Assembly: GCF_027925305.1 (NCBI RefSeq)
Contig: NZ_BSDR01000001.1
Location: forward strand, 1,763,001 to 1,827,000
Length of the DNA stretch: 64,000 bases
Reading direction: 5' to 3'
Source of the DNA: Desulforhabdus amnigena
GTDB lineage: Bacteria; Desulfobacterota; Syntrophobacteria; Syntrophobacterales; Syntrophobacteraceae
In this document: piece by piece, positions 1-7,893 of the stretch
How positions within the stretch are numbered: position 1 is the stretch's first letter
Layout: each line of letters opens with the position of its first letter
Translations under genes and position numbers: made by a program
Notes under the pieces: model-generated
What the model saw: the letters and a program-made list of their open reading frames with translations, nothing else
Database searches by the model: none
Told to the model about the DNA's origin: nothing

Positions 1-168
1 TTGACTCTCCTTCGCACCCATTTTTTCAATCACTTCTTCAGGCAGGGTCTCGGGAACTCTGCACACCTTGACCCCTGCGCCTTCCACCTGGCCTGCCCCT
101 TCTGCAACAGCCCCGGCCATACGATGTATGTGACCGTACATGGAATAGTAAGCCACTAAAATTTTCAT
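1..168 (-). CDS. wrbA: WrbA-like NAD(P)H:quinone oxidoreductase, partial (N-terminal 56 residues)
   Basis: Only the first 56 codons are inside the window; the gene continues past its left edge. The start ATG at 168 is preceded by AAGGA at the right distance. The product begins [18 protein letters not shown] and continues [14 protein letters not shown], which is the FMN-binding flavodoxin-like opening of the WrbA family: a beta strand, then the phosphate-binding loop Y-S-M-Y-G-H. WrbA proteins are soluble flavoproteins that reduce quinones by two electrons using NAD(P)H, protecting against one-electron redox cycling. The loop and following helix are intact. The C-terminus cannot be judged, so a related flavodoxin or reductase is possible, but the opening is characteristic. 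Confidence 0.85.
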   Translation of the reverse strand, partial: MKILVAYYSMYGHIHRMAGAVAEGAGQVEGAGVKVCRVPETLPEEVIEKMGAKESQ

Positions 169-250
169 AGCAGAATCCTTTCCAGAATCTTGAGAAATCC
201 AATACCATAAACGCCACCCCCGAAGATCCGCTCCTGGAACTGGTAAGTGT

Positions 251-347
251 CTATCCGAAAACCTATCCTCGACAGCGGACACTCCCCCTCGAAGGGGGAA
301 TGACGAAGGGGGGCTCCAAGGTCCATAGGAGGCTTCCGGATAGGCTC
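251..347. repeat. MITE-like palindromic repeat, family A, divergent copy
   Basis: Begins CTATCCGAAAAC and ends TTCCGGATAGGCTC, with a central CCCCCTCGAAGGGGG palindrome. Same architecture as the copies at 773-877 and 6091-6200 but more diverged. Confidence 0.7.
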
Positions 348-363
348 TAAGAAATTCCTCTGC

Positions 364-478
364 TTGGGAGCCGAACCTGCTTCGATTCCCCCTTGAAGGG
401 GGGCCAAGGGGGGTGTTTTTCTGGTTCGCAAAATCTTGACACCCCCTTCCCCCCTCAAGGGGGGAATTTTCAGACAGC
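364..478. repeat. Palindromic repeat, family B (second copy near 52905)
   Basis: Contains GGGAGCCGAACC, then TTCGATTCCCCCTTGAAGG and a second G/C-run palindrome, ending in AATTTTCAGACAG. The reverse complement of 364-400 matches 52909-52944 closely (CCCCTTCAAGGGGG then AATCGAA and CGGCTCCCA), so this is a dispersed element. Confidence 0.55.
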
Positions 479-772
479 CGCCTGTAAATAATTCTGACAA
501 TCTTCGGAGCCAAATGAACCGGAAGGCTGTCTTGCGCCAAAGACGGCTTTGAGACGGCGTTTGTAGCATCAGGATTGTCGTAGTGACCCGCACTACCCTT
601 CCCATCCCAAGAGTCAAATCAGGAAAATGCAGCTTGCCTCCTGCCATGAAAGATAAAAGCGATCTTCCGGACTGTGAATCCCTGGCGACCAAGAGCCTGT
701 AAAAAAACTATACTCCGCGCGGATGAGATCCCGACTTCTTGATGACCTTGTAGGAACGGCCGCGTACTTAGG

Positions 773-877
773 GCTTATCCGAAAACATTCCTCGGCAGCG
801 GACACCCCCCTTAGTCCCCCCTCGAGGGGGGACTAAGGGGGGTGTCGCAAAGTCCACAGGGGGTTTTCGGATAGGTT
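773..877. repeat. MITE-like palindromic repeat, family A
   Basis: About 105 bp. Left end CTTATCCGAAAACATTCC, right end GGTTTTCGGATAGG, with a central perfect palindrome CCCCCCTCGAGGGGGG flanked by CCCCCCTTAGT/ACTAAGGGGGG. It is nearly identical to 6091-6200, including the internal CTCGGCAGCGGACA and TCGCAAAGTC stretches. It encodes no protein, so any mobility would need a transposase in trans. Confidence 0.85.
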
Positions 878-948
878 CTTACAGTTTTCGGTATCAAGAT
901 TGATGCCTTACTTCTCGCGCATCGACAGTTTCTGCCAATGACTGCCCT

Positions 949-1314
949 TTACCCTTTGAGCAAACGCCCGATACTGGCTTTGAGATCCTTCATTTTGACA
1001 GGCTTCGGGAAAAAATCGTCAACCTTGCCTCTCATGGCCTCTAACGCTGAATCCATGTTTGCAAAGGCCGTAATCATGATGACCTTTGTATCCGGAGATT
1101 CCCCCTTGACCGTCCGCAGGACTTCCATGCCGTCTTTGCCCTTCATCTTGAGATCGGTAATCACAATGTCGAATTTCTCCTCTTTCAGTCGAGCCAGAGC
1201 AGGTGTTGCACTGACGAAGGCCTCCACCCGATATCCGTCTTGTTCCAAAACCGCCTTGACCATCTTGCCCACAATATTTTCGTCATCGATGACCATGATT
1301 CTATGGTTGCTCAT
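949..1314 (-). CDS. Receiver-only response regulator
   Basis: A 121-residue protein that is a single CheY-type receiver domain with no output domain. The acidic pocket (D10-D11), phosphoacceptor D54 in IVITDLKMKG, the switch Thr82 in IMITAFA and K104 in FFPKPVKMK are all present, so it should accept a phosphoryl group. Its ATG lies 14 bp inside the end of the upstream sensor kinase gene, so the two are translationally coupled and surely form a cognate pair. With no DNA-binding domain, output must go through protein contacts; the membrane proteins encoded just upstream in the same operon are natural candidates (inference). It is the last gene of a four-gene minus-strand operon starting at 5634. 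Confidence 0.95.
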   Translation of the reverse strand: MSNHRIMVIDDENIVGKMVKAVLEQDGYRVEAFVSATPALARLKEEKFDIVITDLKMKGKDGMEVLRTVKGESPDTKVIMITAFANMDSALEAMRGKVDDFFPKPVKMKDLKASIGRLLKG

Positions 1315-2722
1315 CTTTGCTTCCTTTCATATCGTTATGTGCAGGTAGTTGAATGGTGAAACATGTCCCCTTTCCCAGTTCACTGCTGACCATCAAATTG
1401 CCGCCATGATTCTTAATGATCCCGTAGCTCACAAAAAGCCCGAGCCCCGTCCCGTCGGCTCCCTTGGTCGTAAAGAAGGGATCGAAAACATAGGGGAGGA
1501 GTTCCGAGGAAATGCCTTTTCCTCTATCCCTGACTTCAATTTCAACAGAACCTCTATCGTTCGACAGGGAAGAAGTAATGGTGACCGTATCCCTCGGCGA
1601 TCCGGCCTGAATAGCGTTTGTGATCAGGTTGATGAGAACCTCGAGAATCTGGTGTTCATCGATCATCACTGGCGGCAACCCATCCTGCAACAGTGGTTGT
1701 ACTTCGATGTTACACACGCAGATCATGTTATGAACGAGCTTGAGACTCTTCTTGATCGTATCGTTAATCCCAACCGCCTTGAGATGCAATTCCTTCGGTT
1801 TTGCAAAGTCCAGGAGGTTTTTGACTATTTCTTTAATTCTCTCCGTCTCTTCCTCCACCTTGTTCATAAAATCAATGCGATCTTCCCTGCTTAGGTTATC
1901 ATAGAGTTCCACGTAAGCCTGAGCGAGCATGGAGATGTTATTGAGCGGGTTACCCAGTTCATGGGCGACGCCCGCTGTCAGAATGCCGATGGAGGCAAGC
2001 TTCTTCGACTGAACAATCATCTCCTCCCGATTCTTCAGTTCGTCGGACATCGAATTGATCGCTCTCATGACCGACCCCAATTCGTCGGGAGGAATATCGG
2101 ATTCAACTTTGCTGAAATTTCCTTCGGAAATGAAGCGGGCCACTTTCTCTATGTCTTTCAGGGAATGCAAAACCTTGCGGGAAATTAGCTGGCTGACGCC
2201 GAAAGCTGAAAGGAGGATGAGACACAAGGATGAGAACAGCCCTGTCCTGGAGCCGGATACGATTTCATTGAGCTTGCTCCTCTCCAGGCGTGTGAGTCGG
2301 CTCGAAAACTCTCTGAGCTTCTGGCCGAGTTCGCGAACCCTTGCCTGTACCTCCCCATTCTTGGGATTTTCCGCCTCCGCATTCTTGATGGCTCTCGCAT
2401 AATCCTTAAAACTCGTCTCGAGCCGTGCAAAATTGCTCTCACCAATGGCGCGGACGATATCCTCCTTTGCGAAGTCGATTGTAGCGCCGCTTTCATCCAG
2501 TTTATTATGGATATCCGGGAGCGCGGATTTATCTTCGTACAGAAAGAAGTTCTTCTCGGAGAGCCGCATTTCAAGGAATGAGGCATTGAGGTCGTCGGCA
2601 ATTTCCATGAAACGCAGCTTGGTCAGAACCAGATTGAGATTGTGAAATGCGAAGAAGCCGGTCACTGCGATCAAGAGGACGTCGAAGACATTGACAAGAA
2701 TGAGCTTGTGAACAATTTTCAT
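1301..2722 (-). CDS. Membrane sensor histidine kinase (HAMP-HisKA-HATPase)
   Basis: 473 residues from the ATG at 2722, which follows AAGGA; longer in-frame starts would run into the upstream gene and lack a ribosome site. Order of parts: transmembrane helix at about 8-27, an acidic helical periplasmic sensor region (about 30-160), second transmembrane helix (about 164-183), HAMP linker (about 184-238), dimerisation domain with phospho-acceptor H254 in GVAHELGNPLNN, and an ATPase domain with the N box LINLITNAIQA, F box VFDPFFTTKG and G box TGLGL. The H-E-L-G-N-P form is typical of NtrB/ZraS-like kinases. It autophosphorylates and passes the phosphate to the receiver protein overlapping its 3' end. 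Its start is 10 bp after the upstream DUF202 gene, so it belongs to the same transcript. The stimulus is unknown. Confidence 0.95.
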   Translation of the reverse strand: MKIVHKLILVNVFDVLLIAVTGFFAFHNLNLVLTKLRFMEIADDLNASFLEMRLSEKNFFLYEDKSALPDIHNKLDESGATIDFAKEDIVRAIGESNFARLETSFKDYARAIKNAEAENPKNGEVQARVRELGQKLREFSSRLTRLERSKLNEIVSGSRTGLFSSLCLILLSAFGVSQLISRKVLHSLKDIEKVARFISEGNFSKVESDIPPDELGSVMRAINSMSDELKNREEMIVQSKKLASIGILTAGVAHELGNPLNNISMLAQAYVELYDNLSREDRIDFMNKVEEETERIKEIVKNLLDFAKPKELHLKAVGINDTIKKSLKLVHNMICVCNIEVQPLLQDGLPPVMIDEHQILEVLINLITNAIQAGSPRDTVTITSSLSNDRGSVEIEVRDRGKGISSELLPYVFDPFFTTKGADGTGLGLFVSYGIIKNHGGNLMVSSELGKGTCFTIQLPAHNDMKGSKDEQP

Positions 2723-2732
2723 TCGTTTTTCC

Positions 2733-3947
2733 TTATGGGATGAAGCCGCATTTCGTCGCTTCACCATGTTCCTTCCTGACCGGCCAGTACCAGACCATCC
2801 CGTCAACCGCCATGGCTATCCCTGCCGCAATGACCGTGGAATCCAGGATTGTAAAAAGGCTCAAACCGAAGTAGCCGATAAGACCAAGACCGATACCGGC
2901 AAATGAAATGCCGGTACGTATGAAAGAGAGGCCCGTCCTGGCTCTGGCATAGATGGTGCGAAAGCACGCAAACACGGTGCGCTGAGCGGCAAGCGACGTC
3001 CTCTCATGAGCCAGGTACGAGCGTACCTTATTGTCGAGTGACGCCTCGATGTATACGCATGAATTGGGTAAAAGATCGGCCAAACGGCACAGCATGGTAC
3101 TCTTCAGGAAAGAATCCGCAGGCCTTTGTTCCACAAACTGGTAATTTTCAAGGAAATAGAGGGTTGCAGCAGTCACTTCCACCAGGGTCTCATGTTTTGG
3201 TGGGCTCAAGATGGACTTCTTGATCTTGAAATAACTGAAAAGCCCGAACAGCACAAAGAGCCCCCCCACCATGATCATCATCCAGTAAAGGGCAAGGAAT
3301 GGGCTCTGTTTGCGGATCAGCAGGAGAGTCCGGCCGATCGTAATCAATCCCAGCCCTCCACGGAGAAAGCTCAGATGAGTCCTTGCACTGGCAAAATCCG
3401 TCCGGTAGCAAGCCAATCTCGTTCTCCACCGCGCCATGGTATTCCGCCAGAATGCCAGCCCGGTTCGTTCATTCCCGATCAAATGTTCCGGATCGGCGTT
3501 CAGGAAATCCTGGATGAAGAAAAGGATTTCCTCTCTGAGTGCCACGCGGAATTCACAATGTTCGACATGCAGTGATTCCTTCACTTCGCTCATGAGCAGC
3601 TCATCGCGGGGATCCGAGGCGGCAATGATTACCCTTTCTCCCTCTCTGGCCACGGGAAACCACCCCTGCATGCAGAGCTTTTCCGGGTTCAAGCCCGCAA
3701 GAAGCTCCGGCGGCACAGGGATCCTCTCATCGTATTCAACCCACGCGCACTGATAATATTCGCCGAGGGCCTCCAGAAGCCTGCGGCGAGGGATGAGATA
3801 GTCGTAGCGGAGAATCTGTTCGATATCCGCATCCCGGTAGGCCGCGGACTCCTCTATGGACTCGAGTTCCTTTTTATCCAGCAGACCCCAGTCCAACAGG
3901 AGATGAAACCGCTCGATCTCCGAGTCAAAAGGTCTACAGGTCATCAT
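2733..3947 (-). CDS. MshEN-like N-terminus fused to two DUF202 membrane modules
   Basis: 404 residues from ATG 3947 (ATG 3944 is an alternative), overlapping the end of the upstream homologue by 14 bp. Residues 1-150 resemble the N-terminal domain of type II secretion/pilus ATPases (MshEN/T2SSE_N): a short helical unit around LLDWGLLDKKELESI, then RRRLLEALGEYYQCAWVEYD and a small alpha/beta unit (FPVAREGERVIIAASDP). Some MshEN domains bind c-di-GMP; I cannot show that here. Two DUF202 modules follow. In the first, Arg recurs at 161, 168, 175, 182, 189 and 196, exactly every seven residues, before hydrophobic helices (about 197-240). In the second it recurs at 316, 323, 330, 337 and 344 before helices at about 345-388. 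No ATPase domain is present, so this is not a secretion motor. Function unknown; the operon suggests signalling at the inner membrane. Confidence 0.75.
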   Translation of the reverse strand: MMTCRPFDSEIERFHLLLDWGLLDKKELESIEESAAYRDADIEQILRYDYLIPRRRLLEALGEYYQCAWVEYDERIPVPPELLAGLNPEKLCMQGWFPVAREGERVIIAASDPRDELLMSEVKESLHVEHCEFRVALREEILFFIQDFLNADPEHLIGNERTGLAFWRNTMARWRTRLACYRTDFASARTHLSFLRGGLGLITIGRTLLLIRKQSPFLALYWMMIMVGGLFVLFGLFSYFKIKKSILSPPKHETLVEVTAATLYFLENYQFVEQRPADSFLKSTMLCRLADLLPNSCVYIEASLDNKVRSYLAHERTSLAAQRTVFACFRTIYARARTGLSFIRTGISFAGIGLGLIGYFGLSLFTILDSTVIAAGIAMAVDGMVWYWPVRKEHGEATKCGFIP

Positions 3948-5634
3948 GGCTGAATTCAACCTTTCGCCACGTTGTTGAAGGCTTCGCGTAATCGACAAAA
4001 ACAATCTCCATGTCTCCAAGACAGTAGGAAAACTCTTCTTTCATTCTCTCAGCAGGGATATGCCAGTAAAGCCCATCAGCAATGAACGCCAGTCCGATGA
4101 CGAGCAGAACCAGATTACAGAGAGTCCAAATGGTACTGCCCAAACCAAAGTAAACGAGGAGAACCATCCCTACAGAAAAAATACTGCTCCCGGTCCGGAT
4201 GAATGCCATGCCGGTCCGTGAACGCGCCATTATCGTCCGAAGCCTTGATTTGACATTGCGTCTGTCGGCGATCAACGTTCGCTCCAGCGCCAGGCCGGTG
4301 GTGCCCCATATCCCGAGGGCATGGTCTCTGTTCAAGAATAGGGGCGGTGAAGGATGATCGGAGTTCACCTGTCTATGGAGCGGGGGAAACATGAACTCCC
4401 ATATGGAAGTCCTGTTTCTCATGTTTTGAACGGCCTTGAAACTTTCATCCCCCGCTTTTCGACCGGGGACATACCAGTGGAAACCCTCCAGCACCATGAG
4501 CGCACCGGAAAGAATGAGAAGTGCATCGAAGAGCGACCAGGGACCGGCATGGAACTGCCTGAACAAGCCGATTCCCAGTCCGATAAAAGAGACGCCGGTC
4601 CGGGTGAAAGCGAGACCGGTTCTCGCTCTTGCCATTCTTGTTCTGTAATTTGCCAGGATGGTCCGCTCTTCGGCCAGGTCGGTCCTGTCGATGGCAAGAA
4701 ACCTGCGCTTCATGACCGGAGAGAGTCTATTCCATAAAGATCGAAGTTTTTCGGCCCCCTCGACGGGAGGAGTCCGACGGAATGTTGGGGTCTCACCAGA
4801 ATAGCCGAGCTGAAGTATCGTGGTTCCAAATGTCGGTTCCGTGCCGGTGTAATCGATGCGGTTCTTATTTATTTTCCTGGCGGGGAGGTACCAGTAAACG
4901 CCATCGACTGCCATTATCACTCCTCCGACAATGAGCAACGCCTCCAGGATGGTAAGGAAACCGATACCAAAGATTCTCAACAGCACCAGCCCAATCGATA
5001 TGAAAGCAACTCCGGTACGTATGAAGGCAAGACCAGTCCGGCCTTTGCTCAGGGTAGTCCGATACTGAGCGAGCAACACCCTCTCATTTGCAAGCCAGGT
5101 GCGGAGTTTTGCAAGGCGCGTCCTCCCCGCAGAATCGGGAAAGCCCGGGTTGATGTCCCCACTGTTTTCCAGTATCCGGATTATATCCGATGGAAGGGCT
5201 ACGACTAACTTCAGGGTATCTACCCGAAGGATTCTTTTGATTGCTTCCAACAGAGATTTTTCGGCAGGATTGAAGATAACGACTTTAGCCGTACCTGCAC
5301 GAACGCCAAGAGGGCACCACAGTCTTTTCTTCAGTTCATTGAAATCGACCTGGGCTGAAAGGTTTTCGGGAACCGTAAGTTTTTCATCATATTCGATAAA
5401 AGGAAGACGATAGTGGCTGGAAAGACAGTGCAGGATGTGATGTTTCGGGATTCCCTTCGTCAGCAAGAGTCTTTCGACCTGTTCTGCGGGGCTGCGCGAT
5501 ATTCTTGAGATTTCCTCCAATTCTACCCCGGTGAGCACCCCCCTGTCGACAAGCCTCTGGAACATGGAATCTTCAACCCGAAAGACCTGGAGCTTTCCCG
5601 TCAACTCACCCTCTGTTATTCTGCCATAAGCCAT
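3934..5634 (-). CDS. MshEN-like N-terminus fused to three DUF202 membrane modules
   Basis: 566 residues, first gene of the minus-strand operon. Residues 20-155 resemble the MshEN/T2SSE_N domain of PilB/GspE (RLVDRGVLTGVELEEI; then GIPKHHILHCLSSHYRLPFIEYD; then LWCPLGV). Three DUF202 modules follow. Each has a helix with Arg (mostly Arg-Thr) every seven residues (171-206; 317-345; 452-480), then two hydrophobic helices ending in a similar phrase: AVDGVYWYLPARK, VLEGFHWYVPGRK and IADGLYWHIPAER. The repeat of the whole module, down to that closing phrase, shows internal duplication. DUF202 proteins are usually short, single-module membrane proteins of unknown function, so three modules behind a cytosolic domain is unusual. 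The ATG at 5634 has only a weak ribosome site. The next gene, a shorter paralogue, overlaps its 3' end. Confidence 0.75.
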   Translation of the reverse strand: MAYGRITEGELTGKLQVFRVEDSMFQRLVDRGVLTGVELEEISRISRSPAEQVERLLLTKGIPKHHILHCLSSHYRLPFIEYDEKLTVPENLSAQVDFNELKKRLWCPLGVRAGTAKVVIFNPAEKSLLEAIKRILRVDTLKLVVALPSDIIRILENSGDINPGFPDSAGRTRLAKLRTWLANERVLLAQYRTTLSKGRTGLAFIRTGVAFISIGLVLLRIFGIGFLTILEALLIVGGVIMAVDGVYWYLPARKINKNRIDYTGTEPTFGTTILQLGYSGETPTFRRTPPVEGAEKLRSLWNRLSPVMKRRFLAIDRTDLAEERTILANYRTRMARARTGLAFTRTGVSFIGLGIGLFRQFHAGPWSLFDALLILSGALMVLEGFHWYVPGRKAGDESFKAVQNMRNRTSIWEFMFPPLHRQVNSDHPSPPLFLNRDHALGIWGTTGLALERTLIADRRNVKSRLRTIMARSRTGMAFIRTGSSIFSVGMVLLVYFGLGSTIWTLCNLVLLVIGLAFIADGLYWHIPAERMKEEFSYCLGDMEIVFVDYAKPSTTWRKVEFSHDDL

Positions 5635-6021
5635 AGTTAATCCTAGAGAATCAACGTAATCGAAGCAAGATTGTCACGATGCGAACGAAAATCTGATGGC
5701 CGATATATGCTTTTATGTATTTTTTTGTCTCGCCCGGCTCCAGAGGCAAATATTGCGCCAAATTGATAACTACTCTTAATTGCATGATTTCTTTGAAAGG
5801 ATATGATCATTATGATTGAAATGGGAATGGAAAGTGTTTCAGTTTGAAATCGCATGTCCTCCTTTGGCTCACTCGCATTCCATATTGAAACACAATCGTC
5901 CTCGATCGATATTGACAATATCCATGCAACGGAGAGGACCTGCAGAGAGGATGGAACGAAGACCTCAGCGATTGAAATGTGCGCAGCTTTGGCGTAGAAC
6001 ATCCTCATTACCCCATAAAAA

Positions 6022-6088
6022 ACTATCCGAAAACCTCCCTCGCCCCTTTGGGAAGAGAGCCGGTGCGAGGGATTTCCGGACGGGCACT
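6022..6088. repeat. Short palindromic repeat related to family A
   Basis: Starts ACTATCCGAAAACCTCCC and ends TTTCCGGACGGGC, enclosing CCTCGCCCCTTTGGGA and a complementary arm. It shares the CTATCCGAAAAC terminus with family A but has a different core. A loosely similar CTTCCCCCTTTGGGGAGAG core occurs near 52130. Confidence 0.5.
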
Positions 6089-6090
6089 GA

Positions 6091-6200
6091 GAGCCTATCC
6101 GAAAACATTCCTCGGCAGCGGACACCCCCCTTCAATTCCCCCCTCGAGGGGGGACCAAGGGGGGTGTCGCAAAGTCTACAGGGGGTTTTCGGATAGGCTC
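6091..6200. repeat. MITE-like palindromic repeat, family A, best-preserved copy
   Basis: 110 bp bounded by a perfect 16-bp inverted repeat, GAGCCTATCCGAAAAC and GTTTTCGGATAGGCTC. The core is CCCCCCTCGAGGGGGG. About 90% identical by eye to 773-877, with insertions or deletions only in the core arms. Confidence 0.85.
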
Positions 6201-6266
6201 TAAAAGGTGAGTCTGGAGCGGCTTGAACCAGCGAAGGCGGTGGAATTCTAGGAAGGGCGCTGACTT

Positions 6267-7094
6267 ATGTCGATTCTATTCATTTCACGCGGCACCATGT
6301 CCGGAGTCTATCAATTGGTGAAATGCCTCGTTGGACGTACGGGAATCCGCGAGGTTTCTCATGAAGATCTGACAAAAATAGTAAATCGGCATGGCGAGTT
6401 GGCAACTCGCGTGATGCAGCAGCTCGATGGCGCCATCTCGGCATACGATCAGTTCAGCAGATTGCGATGGCCCTACTGGGTTCTGATGCGACAGGCCCTG
6501 CTGGAGGAAGTTCTCGCGGACAACATGGTCTATCATGGTTACTCGGCTCATTTCCTGTTGCCGACGCTACAGCATTCCATAAAGGTTCGCATCGATGCTC
6601 CTCTCGATCTTCGAGTGAAAATGACCATGAAGCGTCTTGATTGCGATGAAAAGGCCGCTCGAGATTACATCACCAGGGCTGACGACGAGCGTGTGCGGTG
6701 GGCGCGATTCATGTACTACCGGGACGTTCGTGATCCCAAATATTACGACCTGCACATCAACTTGGGACACATGAGCCTGGATGCGATCTGTGGAATTTTG
6801 GATCGAGCCATATCGGAAAAAGAATTCCAGACCCTTCCCGAAACGAGGGCCGAGGTGGAAAGGCTTTTTCTCGCTGCATCCGTCGAGGCAGCCCTGGTAA
6901 CGGATCCACGGACCTACGATCTTGAAATCGGGGCAAAAGTTGAGGGTGCCGATGTATATCTCTCCGGTCCTTACCTTGCGGACAGGCAACTCGCAACGGT
7001 GACGGAAATTGTTGCAGGGATAGCCGGTGTTGAAAAGATCAGATACGCTCCCGGCTATGCGGCCACATTCGGCATCTTACACGGGAAATCATGA
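6267..7094 (+). CDS. Cytidylate-kinase-like protein with C-terminal BON-like domain
   Basis: 275 residues; ATG 6267 follows AGGAAGG. Residues 1-190 resemble the cytidylate-kinase-like family (Cytidylate_kin2): opening SILFISRGTMSGVYQLVKCL, the middle HSIKVRIDAPLDLRVKMTMKR (base-binding/lid helix), and DEKAARDYITRADDERVRWARFMY followed by a D-x-x-Y-Y-D-L-H-I-N strand. The opening lacks the Gly-rich phosphate loop (G-x-x-G-x-G-K) of true kinases, so activity on CMP is doubtful. Residues about 200-270 look like a BON fold (VEAALVTDPRTYDLEIGAKV, then GADVYLSGPYLADRQ and GIAGVEKI), a domain often bound to membranes or lipids. It is the first gene of the right arm, followed after 76 bp by the DUF202 heptad protein. 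A sensory, rather than metabolic, role is my inference. Confidence 0.7.
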   Translation: MSILFISRGTMSGVYQLVKCLVGRTGIREVSHEDLTKIVNRHGELATRVMQQLDGAISAYDQFSRLRWPYWVLMRQALLEEVLADNMVYHGYSAHFLLPTLQHSIKVRIDAPLDLRVKMTMKRLDCDEKAARDYITRADDERVRWARFMYYRDVRDPKYYDLHINLGHMSLDAICGILDRAISEKEFQTLPETRAEVERLFLAASVEAALVTDPRTYDLEIGAKVEGADVYLSGPYLADRQLATVTEIVAGIAGVEKIRYAPGYAATFGILHGKS

Positions 7095-7170
7095 GGGAGT
7101 GTTAAACCGTGAAGAGCCGCAAGGTTCTAATTCGCATTGTTTCCGCTCAAACTGAAGGAGCTAAAAAGTT

Positions 7171-7893
7171 ATGGATGAGGAGGAGCGTAAATTCCGCGAC
7201 GAGCTAACAGCCGCAGTGGATGCTATTCAGTCGTTACTGGAACACTCTGTGACCATCCAAGAGCAAAGCAAAGAGATCGAGAAGAAAATCCATCAGCTCG
7301 GGAAGCAAAGAACAGAAGCCACTTCAGATCTCCTTGAACACGCGAATACTGAAAATGCTCTGGCTCAGCAACGAACCGGCATGGCGCAAGAGAGGACAGC
7401 TCTTGTCCGCGAACAAACACGTCTTTCTACAAGGTCTACCGAGCTGGCAACCATTCGCACGGACTTTGCCAGAGAGAGAACCACCCTGGCCGGCCAACGT
7501 ACCGATCTGGCAGTGTTGCGGACCGATTTCTCCCGTAACAGGACCAACCTTGCGGACCAGCGAACCCATATGGCCGGTTTTCGCAGCCGGCTTTCCGAAA
7601 AGCGCACCGAATTGGCCGGCAAACGCACCATCTTCTCCAATATGCGCACGGAACTGGCTCGCGGACGCACCGATCTCGCTCTTATACGAACCGGACTGGC
7701 TTTCTTATCATTGGCCATAGCGTTTTTTCGTTTCTTTGGTCTTTCCTGGTGGTCCTTTTTTGATGGAGCCCTTGCACTAGGCAGTCTGATGATGGTGTCT
7801 GTCGGACTTGTCGGTTACTGGAGGTCGAGCCGTTCAGTCAAGATACTGGAAAGCCAAGCGGCTACAGAACAAGAGGCAGTGACGGTAAAATGA
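7171..7893 (+). CDS. DUF202 membrane protein with a 16-heptad Arg-Thr array
   Basis: 240 residues; ATG 7171 has a strong GAAGGAGC site. Residues 1-60 are a charged helix. From residue 68 to 173 the pattern R-T-x-(L/F/M)-(A/S)-x-x repeats every seven residues with no gap: Arg at 68, 75, 96, 103, 110, 117, 124, 131, 138, 145, 152, 159, 166 and 173, with Gln82 and Ser89 as the only exceptions. That would be a continuous helix of roughly 110 residues. Two hydrophobic helices (about 175-192 and 198-217) and a short basic tail follow, as in DUF202 modules. Ordinary DUF202 proteins show only about two such heptads. Codons vary between heptads, so the array is held by selection rather than recent DNA slippage. 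It shares the heptad rule with the two MshEN-DUF202 proteins of the opposite arm. Function unknown. Confidence 0.8.
   Translation: MDEEERKFRDELTAAVDAIQSLLEHSVTIQEQSKEIEKKIHQLGKQRTEATSDLLEHANTENALAQQRTGMAQERTALVREQTRLSTRSTELATIRTDFARERTTLAGQRTDLAVLRTDFSRNRTNLADQRTHMAGFRSRLSEKRTELAGKRTIFSNMRTELARGRTDLALIRTGLAFLSLAIAFFRFFGLSWWSFFDGALALGSLMMVSVGLVGYWRSSRSVKILESQAATEQEAVTVK

Larger units (their letters stand above)
169..948. other. 780-bp intergenic region filled with palindromic repeats
   Basis: No credible gene. The region holds at least three G/C-run palindromes (251-347, about 364-478, 773-877), described separately. The open frames crossing it run through the repeats and have no recognisable product. 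The stretch 479-770 between the repeats shows nothing I can name. Confidence 0.6.
5635..6266. other. Divergent intergenic region between the two arms of the DUF202 locus
   Basis: 632 bp between two outward-facing starts; promoters for both arms must lie here, but I cannot assign -35/-10 boxes confidently. The left part (5640-6010) is AT-richer and unique. The right part (about 6022-6200) holds two adjacent palindromic repeats, so a MITE may sit between the plus-strand promoter and its gene. Confidence 0.5.

Noticed and set aside
165-805. Open frames across the left intergenic region
   Set aside because: They run through palindromic repeats and have no family likeness.
7374-7692. A tandem DNA repeat of 21 bp
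   Set aside because: The protein heptads are perfect but the DNA units differ strongly, so it is a protein-level array, not a DNA satellite.
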